64,000 bases of DNA from Winogradskyella haliclonae (GTDB lineage Bacteria > Bacteroidota > Bacteroidia > Flavobacteriales > Flavobacteriaceae), in NCBI RefSeq assembly GCF_014635865.1, contig NZ_BMDQ01000001.1, forward strand, positions 1,302,001 to 1,366,000, in the 5' to 3' direction. Within the stretch, counting starts at the first letter, position 1. Each line of letters opens with the position of its first letter. Below, in pieces: positions 31,278 to 39,561 of the stretch. The notes under the pieces were generated by a model that was not told the DNA's origin, ran no database searches, and was given only the letters and a program-made list of their open reading frames with translations. The translations under genes and the position numbers were made by a program.

Positions 31278-32003
31278 TTAATGTTTCCACATTTTCCGGA
31301 TTTTATTTTTTTCACGACTCATCTTTGTACCAACTAGAGTATCCCAAAGCAGTAGTCCCGATATTTTTTCGACTTTAGAGGTTTCAACAAGAAAACTTTC
31401 AAGAGGTTCGCTTGTGATTTTATTTGGGATAATAAAGGACCACATGTTTATTGTTCCAGTATTATTTTCAACAAGGATGGACTTAAAAAATGCGTGTGGA
31501 ATGGGTAATGATACTTTTATGTTTTCGTCGTCATCACCTATCATCTCAATTTCTTCGTCAAAAAAGAATATAGGTCCAGATATCACATAAGTTTCAAATA
31601 CCTTTTTGAGTGAATCTAATTTTCTAACTGCAGTTTCTAAGCGTTTCCAAATTCCACGATTAAACATTGGCCTCTGGGGCGCCATGTTAGATAATAAGAA
31701 GGTTTCACTATTCTGAATATTCTCTTCAATTTGATTAGCGCTAGCTACTAAATGGCCTCTATTAAACCCAGAATTTTCATAGACATCTAAATCTGCTCTA
31801 AAGCGCTCCGGAATTCTATAATCAGGCCTAAAATTATCCAAACGACTGACGTCGGTTTTGTCAGGGTCTATAATTTCTAAAGCCCATTTGGCTTGTCTAA
31901 AATAATAGGAGTAACCTATAACATAAAAACGATTAAATAATATCTGGTCTGCTGTTGGTAGACCATACCTTGTTTCTCTTTTGAGATTAGAAAGATGGTT
32001 CAT
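31278..32003 (-). CDS. DNA/RNA non-specific endonuclease, 241 aa
   Basis: FNRGHLVASAN (residues 80-90) is the DRGH active-site region of NucA/EndoG-type nucleases, with Asn in place of the first Asp and His84 as general base. SNMAPQRPMFNRGIWKRLE supplies the metal-binding Asn and the conserved N-W-LE. No signal peptide is visible at the N-terminus (MNHLSNLKRETRYGLP), which is unusual since relatives are often exported. ATG at 32003. Degrades single- and double-stranded nucleic acid if active. Confidence 0.8.
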   Translation of the reverse strand: MNHLSNLKRETRYGLPTADQILFNRFYVIGYSYYFRQAKWALEIIDPDKTDVSRLDNFRPDYRIPERFRADLDVYENSGFNRGHLVASANQIEENIQNSETFLLSNMAPQRPMFNRGIWKRLETAVRKLDSLKKVFETYVISGPIFFFDEEIEMIGDDDENIKVSLPIPHAFFKSILVENNTGTINMWSFIIPNKITSEPLESFLVETSKVEKISGLLLWDTLVGTKMSREKNKIRKMWKH

Positions 32004-32085
32004 AAATTTGGTTTAAGCTGTTAGTTATCAGAACGATAGCTAAATGTAATCAAAATATTTGACTTAGAGAAAGGGCGACAAATAA

Positions 32086-33429
32086 TTAAAAAACCAAACT
32101 AAAGACGGTGCCTTCGCCTTCAATACTTTTTACCATAATACGTCCCTTGTGCAGAAGCATAATTTGTTTGCATAGACTTAATCCAATACCACTACCGGTA
32201 GCTTTACTCGTAAAGAATGGTACAAAAATATTTTCTAAGATGTCTTGTGGGATTCCAGAACCATTGTCATAAACTTTTATCACAATATCTCTGTTAGAAT
32301 TTTGTGAAGCTTCAACCCTAATTTTTGCATTGTCTACATGTTTACAAGCATCGACGGCATTTAAAAGAAGATTGATTAATACTTGCTCTATGAGATGCGT
32401 ATCTATATCTAATTCTAATTTTGGACCAGAAATTTTAAAGTTGACATCAATATTTTTTGCCTTTATAGAAGGTTCCATTAAGAGTTGAATATTATTAAAT
32501 AACTCACTGACTCTAACCCGTTGTAAATTAAGTTGAGTGACCTTACTTAAACTGCGATAGGTTTTTGCAAATTTTAGTAGCCCTTCGCTACGGTTTTTTA
32601 TAGTTTTTATACCAGAATTGATGTCTTCTAATTCGAGTTGAGATTCTTCAGGTTGCTCTAGAGCTAACTGTAAATTTTGTTGAAGCGTATCTGCTAAGGA
32701 TGAAATAGGAGCAATAGAATTCATGATTTCATGTGTCATGACACTCAATAATTTTTTCCAAGACTCAGATTCGTTTTTATTTAAGGTATCATCAATATTC
32801 TGAATGACGATTAGTTTAAAGGCATCATCATCAACTTGAAATACAGTGTCTGAAATCAATATTTTAATACTTTCATTCTGAAGCGCTATTGAAATTGAAT
32901 TGGGTTCGCGATGATAGGTTTCGAAAATGGTATTGTACAAATCTGATTTTCTATTTTCAACAAAACGAATGTTTTTAAAAGACGGTACATCTAAAATATC
33001 ACCAAAAGAGTCATTACTCCATAGGACGTCACCAGTTTCAAGATTATAGGCAATAATACCAATATCTACCATTTCTAGAATTTTCTGCAAATACACATAT
33101 TGTGCTTGATTCTGAGAATTTATTTCTTTTATGGTTCGGTTAATCTCATTAAAGCCAGTATATAAAAATCGAATGTCTTTTGGGCCTCTATCTTCTGGAA
33201 ACCATCTAGAAAAATCTCGGTATTTCACCGCTTCAAAAAAATCGTCCATAGCTACAAAACGGCGTTTTGTAAACGTGAAAGTGTTTATTAGAAGATAGAT
33301 TAAACAAATGCCTAGTATAACGGCATAAGTGTTTTTATCAATCTCTATAGTGTAGATTAATCCCAGAATTAAACCTACAATAAGTACAATCCTAAAAAAG
33401 AGTCTAAGGATGTATGCGCTATAGTTCAT
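32086..33429 (-). CDS. Sensor histidine kinase, NtrY-like, 447 aa
   Basis: Two transmembrane helices at about residues 8-27 and 35-52, a PAS-like domain at ~115-215 ([18 protein letters not shown]), then the H-box [12 protein letters not shown] with phospho-His at about 233. The ATP lid is shown by [17 protein letters not shown] and GSGIGLSLC. It phosphorylates the regulator encoded just upstream, with which it overlaps by 11 bp. The signal it senses is unknown; the transporter operon on the other side of the regulator is the likely target. Confidence 0.9.
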   Translation of the reverse strand: MNYSAYILRLFFRIVLIVGLILGLIYTIEIDKNTYAVILGICLIYLLINTFTFTKRRFVAMDDFFEAVKYRDFSRWFPEDRGPKDIRFLYTGFNEINRTIKEINSQNQAQYVYLQKILEMVDIGIIAYNLETGDVLWSNDSFGDILDVPSFKNIRFVENRKSDLYNTIFETYHREPNSISIALQNESIKILISDTVFQVDDDAFKLIVIQNIDDTLNKNESESWKKLLSVMTHEIMNSIAPISSLADTLQQNLQLALEQPEESQLELEDINSGIKTIKNRSEGLLKFAKTYRSLSKVTQLNLQRVRVSELFNNIQLLMEPSIKAKNIDVNFKISGPKLELDIDTHLIEQVLINLLLNAVDACKHVDNAKIRVEASQNSNRDIVIKVYDNGSGIPQDILENIFVPFFTSKATGSGIGLSLCKQIMLLHKGRIMVKSIEGEGTVFSLVF

Positions 33430-34771
33430 ATTTTTCTAGTCGTCTATAAAGTGCAGCTCTGGTAATCCCTAACTCTTTTGCAGATTTAGAAACATTGCCT
33501 TTGTGTTTTTCTAAAACAGTAAGAATGGCGTTTTTCTCAATATCATCGAGGTTAAGACTAGTTGTTTCAAAACTTTTTGTAGTCGATGAGCGTTCTATAG
33601 AAGAGAATACCAAATCGTCAGTTTTTAAAACATTACCATCTGTCATAATAACCGCACGCTCCAAAACATACTGAAGCTCTCTAACATTACCTGGAAAATC
33701 ATGCTTTTTTAACTTTGAAATAAATCCAGTGTCAAAGGTAAATGGGTTCTTATTGTACTTTTCTGCATACATAGACACAAAGTGCCTCGATAGTTCAGTA
33801 ATATCGGTTCCACGTTGCCTAAGTGGTGGTATGATAATATCTACAGTATTAATTCTGTATATTAAATCCTTTCTAAATTTACTCTCATCAGCCAATGTTT
33901 TTGGATCTACATTAGTTGCACAAATTAGTCGGATATCTATATCTATAGACTCGTTTGAGCCTAATGGTGTGACTTGTCTGTTTTGTAAAACAGTTAATAA
34001 TCGTACTTGCTGACCAAGAGTAATATTTCCAATTTCATCTAAGAATAGAGTACCACCATTTGCGGCTTCAAAACGCCCTTCACGATCTTCGCGGGCATCT
34101 GTAAAAGCCCCTTTTTTGTAGCCAAACAATTCACTTTCAAAAAGTGATGATGTCAAAGCACCAACGTCAACTTTTATAAACGGCTTACCTTTTCTATTAG
34201 AATTTTCATGGAGTGCTCTTGCTATTAAATCTTTACCTGTACCATTTTCGCCAAGGATTAAGACATTAGCATCTGTAGGTGCGACCTTTTTAAGTTTCAC
34301 AAAGACATCTTGCATGGCATCGCTTTCACCGATGATTTCAAGAGTATCAGAATTTAGAGTCTTTTGTTTTTTGTTGTTTGATGTCTTTTGGCTTAAGATT
34401 GTTTTTATCGTCTCGATAATTTTTTCATTCTTCCAGGGCTTCATTAAAAAATCTGAAGCGCCTTCTTTTAATCCTCGGATGGCTAAGTCAATATCTGCAT
34501 AAGCCGTCATTAATATAACTGACGTGTCTGATTTTAATTTTTGAATTTTGTTTAGCCAGAAAATACCTTCATTACCTGTGTTTACGATAGCCGTAAAATT
34601 CATATCTAGAATAATAATATCGTAATGAGCCTTCTCAATTTGGGTAATTATATTATTGGGGTTTTTCTCGGTAACTACATGTTTTACCAATGGCTTTAAT
34701 AGAAGACGCAATGCTGTGAGTACATCAGCATCATCGTCTATAACTAATATCGAAGCGTTTTTTAATACCAT
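33419..34771 (-). CDS. NtrC-family sigma-54-dependent response regulator, 450 aa
   Basis: Receiver domain with the phosphorylated Asp at about 56 (IIILDMNF) and acidic pocket IDDDAD. The AAA+ domain follows, with Walker A GENGTGKDLIARA, the sigma-54-contact loop as GAFTDA (family consensus GAFTGA), Walker B GGTLFLDEIGN and an Arg finger region. A Fis-type helix-turn-helix ends the protein (GNVSKSAKELGITRAALYRR). It is divergent from the transporter operon at 35046, whose upstream region has sigma-54-type promoter features. Confidence 0.9.
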   Translation of the reverse strand: MVLKNASILVIDDDADVLTALRLLLKPLVKHVVTEKNPNNIITQIEKAHYDIIILDMNFTAIVNTGNEGIFWLNKIQKLKSDTSVILMTAYADIDLAIRGLKEGASDFLMKPWKNEKIIETIKTILSQKTSNNKKQKTLNSDTLEIIGESDAMQDVFVKLKKVAPTDANVLILGENGTGKDLIARALHENSNRKGKPFIKVDVGALTSSLFESELFGYKKGAFTDAREDREGRFEAANGGTLFLDEIGNITLGQQVRLLTVLQNRQVTPLGSNESIDIDIRLICATNVDPKTLADESKFRKDLIYRINTVDIIIPPLRQRGTDITELSRHFVSMYAEKYNKNPFTFDTGFISKLKKHDFPGNVRELQYVLERAVIMTDGNVLKTDDLVFSSIERSSTTKSFETTSLNLDDIEKNAILTVLEKHKGNVSKSAKELGITRAALYRRLEKYEL

Positions 34772-34907
34772 TACACGATAATCCAGGTTTAATTATTACA
34801 GATACTGGTTTAAAGTTTAAAAGACCCTTTAAACCAATCCGAAGGGTTCTCTCACAATATTACAACTTATGTACTGCTTAAAAAAATAAAATTTATAATG
34901 CTGTAAG

Positions 34908-34949
34908 AGTGTACACTATCGGACATAAAGTGTATCAAAAACGAACACT
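34908..34949 (+). promoter_or_regulatory. Putative activator binding sites (UAS) upstream of adaptor gene
   Basis: AGTGTACACT and AGTGTATCAAAAACGAACACT lie about 60-90 bp upstream of the promoter. The second matches TGTATCAAAACCGAACACA at 44480-44497, where it is half of a perfect inverted repeat. Confidence 0.6.
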
Positions 34950-34998
34950 TTTAATTTTAAATAAAATCATAATACATTGATTTTTAAATAGTTATGTT

Positions 34999-35016
34999 TT
35001 TGGCATCATCTTCACT
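34999..35016 (+). promoter_or_regulatory. Sigma-54-type promoter of the efflux operon
   Basis: TTTTGGCATCATCTTCACT has the -24 GG and the right distance to a -12 region, although the -12 GC is degenerate (TTCAC). The same TTTTGGCATCATCTT occurs at 44548-44562 before the fourth permease. The divergent NtrC-type regulator fits as activator. Confidence 0.6.
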
Positions 35017-35045
35017 ATATCTATAGCGTAATTAAAAATCAAAAA

Positions 35046-36296
35046 ATGGACGTACCAATCGAAAAGAAAAAATTCTCAACTCAAAAGCTCCTCACTATTG
35101 GTGGAATTATAGCAATAATTGCTTTAATAGCTTATGTAATCATTAAGACTTCAGGTGGTTCAAAGCTCAATGTAGAGAAAGAACGTATTTCTATCCATAC
35201 AGTCTCTAAGGCTATTTTTCAAGAGAATATTCCTGTAAACGGCATTGTATTACCAATCACAACAATTTATTTAGACGCACTTGAAGGTGGCCGTGTAGAA
35301 GAAAAGTTTGTAGAAGATGGAGCCATCCTTAAAAAAGGTGAACCAATCTTAAGGTTGTCTAATACAGATTTAGAATTGAGTTTAGTTAATCAAGAGACAT
35401 CAGTATATAACCTTTTAACACAAATGCAGATTTCACAGAACGCTGCCAGACAAAACACTATTAATAGACAAAACCAATTTACAGATGTAGAGAATAGTCT
35501 TATCGAAGCTGAGCGTGTTTATAACCTTAATCAACGTTTGTATGATAAAGGTGCTATAGGTCGTCAAGATTATGAGTCTTCTAAAAATAATTTCGATTAC
35601 CAGAAAGAACGTATGAAATTAGCTAAGCAGGTGCTTTCTGAAGATTCTATCTCATCAAAATTAGAAATTAATCAAGCCAAAAGTTCTTACTCAAGAACAC
35701 AAAGTGCTCTAGAACTAATGCGTAAGAAAGTTGGAGATTTAGTAGTGCGTGCTCCAATTGATGGACAATTAACTTCTTTAGATGCTGAGATAGGCCAGTC
35801 TATTAATAAAGGAATGCGTTTAGGTCAAGTAGATGTTACTACAGATTATAAAGTAAGAGTAGATATTGATGAGCATTATATATCTAGAATTTATACTGGA
35901 CAAACAGGAACATTTACGCTCAATGGTAAGTTATATACTTTAACAATTAAGAAAGTGTTTACTCAAGTTAATAATGGGCGTTTTCAAGTGGATATGACTT
36001 TTGAAGGTGAAGCACCAGAAGGTATTCGACGTGGGCAAAATTTACAGATTAGAGTGGCACTAAGTGCTGAAAAAGAAGCTTTGCTAGTCTCAAAAGGAGG
36101 CTTTTTCCAAAAAACAGGAGGAAACTGGATTTTTAAGGTTAGTGAAAATGGTGATACAGCATATAAAGTAAACATCCGTTTAGGAAGTCAGAATACAGAA
36201 TATTACGAAGTTTTAGAAGGTCTTAATCCAGGAGATAAAGTTGTGACATCAAGCTATGACTCTTTTGGAGATACTGAAGAACTTATTTTAAAATAA
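35046..36296 (+). CDS. MacA/HlyD-type periplasmic adaptor, 416 aa
   Basis: One N-terminal transmembrane helix (about 14-32, LTIGGIIAIIALIAYVII). The lipoyl/barrel halves are split by a long coiled coil (~110-235), as in MacA-type membrane fusion proteins. AGGRVEEKFVEDGAILKKGEP and VGDLVVRAPIDGQL flank the hairpin. It would link the inner-membrane permeases to the TolC-like channel encoded at 48450. First gene of the run; sigma-54-type promoter about 30 bp upstream. Confidence 0.9.
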   Translation: MDVPIEKKKFSTQKLLTIGGIIAIIALIAYVIIKTSGGSKLNVEKERISIHTVSKAIFQENIPVNGIVLPITTIYLDALEGGRVEEKFVEDGAILKKGEPILRLSNTDLELSLVNQETSVYNLLTQMQISQNAARQNTINRQNQFTDVENSLIEAERVYNLNQRLYDKGAIGRQDYESSKNNFDYQKERMKLAKQVLSEDSISSKLEINQAKSSYSRTQSALELMRKKVGDLVVRAPIDGQLTSLDAEIGQSINKGMRLGQVDVTTDYKVRVDIDEHYISRIYTGQTGTFTLNGKLYTLTIKKVFTQVNNGRFQVDMTFEGEAPEGIRRGQNLQIRVALSAEKEALLVSKGGFFQKTGGNWIFKVSENGDTAYKVNIRLGSQNTEYYEVLEGLNPGDKVVTSSYDSFGDTEELILK

Positions 36297-36329
36297 AAAA
36301 TCAATTAACGAATACTAAATACAAAAACA

Positions 36330-37007
36330 ATGATACAGATTACGGATTTAGAGAAATTTTATAGAACGGAAGAAGTCCAAACTATTGCATTAAACAAATT
36401 GTCTTTTGAAGTTAAACAAGGTGAATTTGTTGCCATCATGGGGCCTTCAGGATGTGGGAAATCTACATTGCTTAACATCTTAGGATTGCTGGATGACCCT
36501 GATGGTGGTAGTTTTAAGTTTAATGGAGAAGAAGTTGCAGGCTATAATGAACGTAAACGTTCGGATTTAAGAAAGCATAATGTAGGTTTTGTTTTTCAGA
36601 GTTTTAACCTTATTGATGAGCTAACTGTTTTCGAAAATGTTGAATTACCACTCATCTATACAGGAGTAAAACCTGCTGAACGCAAAAAACGTGTAGAAGA
36701 GGTTCTAGAAAAAATGCAAATTATGCACCGTCGTAATCATTTTCCACAGCAATTATCAGGTGGTCAACAACAGCGTGTGGCAGTAGCCAGAGCCGTAGTG
36801 AATAACCCAAAATTAATCTTAGCAGATGAACCTACAGGTAACTTAGATAGTACCAATGGTAATGAGGTTATGGACTTGCTTATAGATTTAAATGAAGCAG
36901 GAACAACAATAATTATGGTTACACATAGTGAGCACGATGCAAAGTATAGTCATAGAATCATTAGAATGCTAGATGGTCAGAAAGTGACAGAAAACATTTT
37001 AGCCTAA
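36330..37007 (+). CDS. ABC transporter ATPase, MacB/LolD type, 225 aa
   Basis: Walker A GPSGCGKST (residues 38-46), Q-loop FVFQSFNLI, signature LSGGQQQRVAVARA and Walker B LILADEPTGNLDS, with the His switch at VTHSEHD. The size and sequence fit the MacB/LolD/FtsE group that energises FtsX-type permeases. It follows the adaptor by 33 bp and precedes the first permease, with a 128 bp gap holding a large inverted repeat. Confidence 0.92.
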   Translation: MIQITDLEKFYRTEEVQTIALNKLSFEVKQGEFVAIMGPSGCGKSTLLNILGLLDDPDGGSFKFNGEEVAGYNERKRSDLRKHNVGFVFQSFNLIDELTVFENVELPLIYTGVKPAERKKRVEEVLEKMQIMHRRNHFPQQLSGGQQQRVAVARAVVNNPKLILADEPTGNLDSTNGNEVMDLLIDLNEAGTTIIMVTHSEHDAKYSHRIIRMLDGQKVTENILA

Positions 37008-37038
37008 CTCAGCTATATCAATCAACCAAGGTAATGGT

Positions 37039-37089
37039 ACTTCAGTATAACAATTCATCAATCAATAACCAATCAAATTATACTGAAGT
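37039..37089 (+). repeat. Perfect 12 bp inverted repeat with 27-base loop
   Basis: ACTTCAGTATAA and TTATACTGAAGT. It lies in the gap between ATPase and first permease, so it would form a hairpin in the transcript. TCAAAAAACGAACAGT, similar to the activator box, follows at 37105-37120. Confidence 0.7.
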
Positions 37090-37135
37090 GCTGATGCCAA
37101 ATTCATCAAAAAACGAACAGTAATTCTTAGAAAGC

Positions 37136-39535
37136 ATGCTTAAAAATTATTTCAAAATCGCGTTTAGAAACCTTCTTAAAAACAAAGTGTATTCTTTTAT
37201 AAATATTTCAGGCTTGGCTATAGGAATGGCAGCTACAATATTAATTGGACTTTGGATATATGATGAACTTAATTACAATAATTATTTTAAAGATAAAGCT
37301 ACGATTGCTCAAGTTTTTCAGCACGAATCTGCAAATAATATTGTAGACACAGGACCAGCTATACCTAGACCTTTAGAATTTGCATTAAGACAAGATTATT
37401 CAGATAATTTCAAGCATATTATTATGTCTTCTTGGGAACAGCCAAGGTATCTCAAGTATGGTGATATAAATATTAATCGACAAGGGAATTCTATGCAGGA
37501 AGGTGCTCCAGAGATGTTGAACTTGGATATAGTTGAAGGTATTAGAAATGGATTGAAAGAAAAGAATTCAATTATGATTTCTAAGTCTACATCAGATGCT
37601 TTATTTGGTTCCAACTCTGCTATTGGGAAAATTATCAAGGTGAATAATCAGCATGATCTAATTGTGACTGGTGTTTATAAGGACATACCTGAGAATAACT
37701 CATTTAGTGATATGGACTACTTAATACCATGGAAACACTATGCAAGTGCCCAGCGATGGATAGAAAATGCAAGAGATTCTTGGGGTAACAATTCTTTCCA
37801 AATGTTTGTTCAGGTTAATGAAAATACATCAATGGCGTCTGTGTCAGCGAAAATAAAAGACGTTAAGAAAATTGGTGATCCAGATGAAGCTGAGTTTAAT
37901 CCAGAAATGTTTTTGTTTCCTATGGAAGATTGGTATTTAAGAAGCGATTTTGAAAATGGTATACAGTCTGGAGGACGAATTGAAAATGTTTGGCTATTTG
38001 GGGTTATTGGTGTTTTTATTTTATTACTTGCGTGCATTAATTTTGTTAACCTTAGTACAGCTCGTTCAGAAAAACGCGCTACAGAAGTGGGTATAAGAAA
38101 ATCTATAGGTTCTCACCGAGGTCAGCTTATTTTTCAGTTTTTAAGTGAATCCTTTTTAATTGTTGTTTTATCATTTGTTTTTGCTATTGGCATTGTCCTT
38201 TTGTTTCTAAATGGTTTTAATACCTTGGCAAGTAAGGCTATTGTTTTTCCTTGGACAAATATTCAATTTTGGTTTGTTTCATTACTATTTGTAATAGTCA
38301 CTGCGTTTTTAGCAGGGAGTTATCCTGCACTGTATTTATCATCGTTTAATCCAGTTGCAGTTTTAAAAGGAACCTTCAGAGCCGGACGCTATTCATCCTT
38401 ACCAAGAAAAATTCTTGTAGTAACCCAGTTTACAGTCTCTATTGCTTTAATTATTGGGACTTTGGTAGTTATGAATCAAATACAATTTAGTAAAGATAGA
38501 CCCGTAGGTTATGATAGAGAAGGTCTAATTCAAATCCCAGTAATGAGTTCAGAATTCGTAGGTAAGCATGAAGTGATGCGAACTCAGTTTATCGCTTCAG
38601 GAGGTGCTACTAGTATGACCACAATGAGTAGTCCAACCACAGATGTATGGTCTAATCGAAGTGGTTATACTTGGGATGGTAAGCCGGTTGGTTTTCAAGA
38701 AGATTTGGCGCATACATCAGTAAATTATGATTTTGTAGAAACTCTAGGGTTAAAACTTATTGAAGGTCGGGGTTTTTCTAGAGAGTTTGCTACAGATTCT
38801 AATGCTGTTATTTTAAATAAAACAGCAGTTAAGTATATGAATATTACTAATCCAATTGGGAAATTTATTAGAGATTCAGATACTGAAGACCCATTTACGC
38901 CATTAAAAATTGTAGGTGTTATAGATGATATGATTGTGCAATCACCGTATAGTCCAGTAAAACAAGCAATGTATGTTTTTGAGAAGTATGGTAATATAGC
39001 ATTTTATAACTTGAGATTGAATCCTACAAAAAGTACTAGCGAGAATTTAGCACTAATAGAAAGTACGTTTAAGAAAAACTTTCCAAATACACCTTTTGAT
39101 TATCAGTTTGTAGATGAAGAATACGGTGCAAAATTTAGAGCAGAGGAGCGTATTGCAAGTTTAGCCAGAGTATTTACTGCACTAGCGATTTTTATAAGTT
39201 GTTTGGGTCTATTTGGTTTGGCTTCTTTTGTCGCTGAGCAACGTACAAAAGAAATCGGAGTCCGCAAAGTATTAGGTGCATCTATTAGTCAATTGTGGTT
39301 ATTACTGTCCAAAGATTTCATCACTTTAGTCGTAATATCGTTAATAGTAGCATCACCTTTAGCCTATTACATTATGGGGCAATGGCTTCAAAAGTTCAGT
39401 TATAGAACTTCAGTTACCTGGGACATATTTGTAATTGCTTGTTTTGGAGCATTGTTGATTACTTTAATCACCGTAAGCTTTCAAGCTATAAAAGCAGCAA
39501 CATCTAATCCCGTAAAATCTTTGCGTACAGAGTAA
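37136..39535 (+). CDS. ABC permease, MacB/FtsX type (paralogue 1), 799 aa
   Basis: The N-terminus MLKNYFKIAFRNLLKNKVYS and INISGLAIGMAATILIGLWIY is the cytoplasmic helix and first membrane helix of Bacteroidota FtsX/MacB permeases. A large periplasmic domain follows, then three helices around 285-400, a second periplasmic domain and a C-terminal FtsX set with EIGVRKVLGAS. The two FtsX halves make it a double-length permease. Probably exports peptides, lipids or drugs; substrate unknown. Confidence 0.85.
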   Translation: MLKNYFKIAFRNLLKNKVYSFINISGLAIGMAATILIGLWIYDELNYNNYFKDKATIAQVFQHESANNIVDTGPAIPRPLEFALRQDYSDNFKHIIMSSWEQPRYLKYGDININRQGNSMQEGAPEMLNLDIVEGIRNGLKEKNSIMISKSTSDALFGSNSAIGKIIKVNNQHDLIVTGVYKDIPENNSFSDMDYLIPWKHYASAQRWIENARDSWGNNSFQMFVQVNENTSMASVSAKIKDVKKIGDPDEAEFNPEMFLFPMEDWYLRSDFENGIQSGGRIENVWLFGVIGVFILLLACINFVNLSTARSEKRATEVGIRKSIGSHRGQLIFQFLSESFLIVVLSFVFAIGIVLLFLNGFNTLASKAIVFPWTNIQFWFVSLLFVIVTAFLAGSYPALYLSSFNPVAVLKGTFRAGRYSSLPRKILVVTQFTVSIALIIGTLVVMNQIQFSKDRPVGYDREGLIQIPVMSSEFVGKHEVMRTQFIASGGATSMTTMSSPTTDVWSNRSGYTWDGKPVGFQEDLAHTSVNYDFVETLGLKLIEGRGFSREFATDSNAVILNKTAVKYMNITNPIGKFIRDSDTEDPFTPLKIVGVIDDMIVQSPYSPVKQAMYVFEKYGNIAFYNLRLNPTKSTSENLALIESTFKKNFPNTPFDYQFVDEEYGAKFRAEERIASLARVFTALAIFISCLGLFGLASFVAEQRTKEIGVRKVLGASISQLWLLLSKDFITLVVISLIVASPLAYYIMGQWLQKFSYRTSVTWDIFVIACFGALLITLITVSFQAIKAATSNPVKSLRTE

Positions 39536-39561
39536 TTATCATCAATCAAAAAACAGAAATC

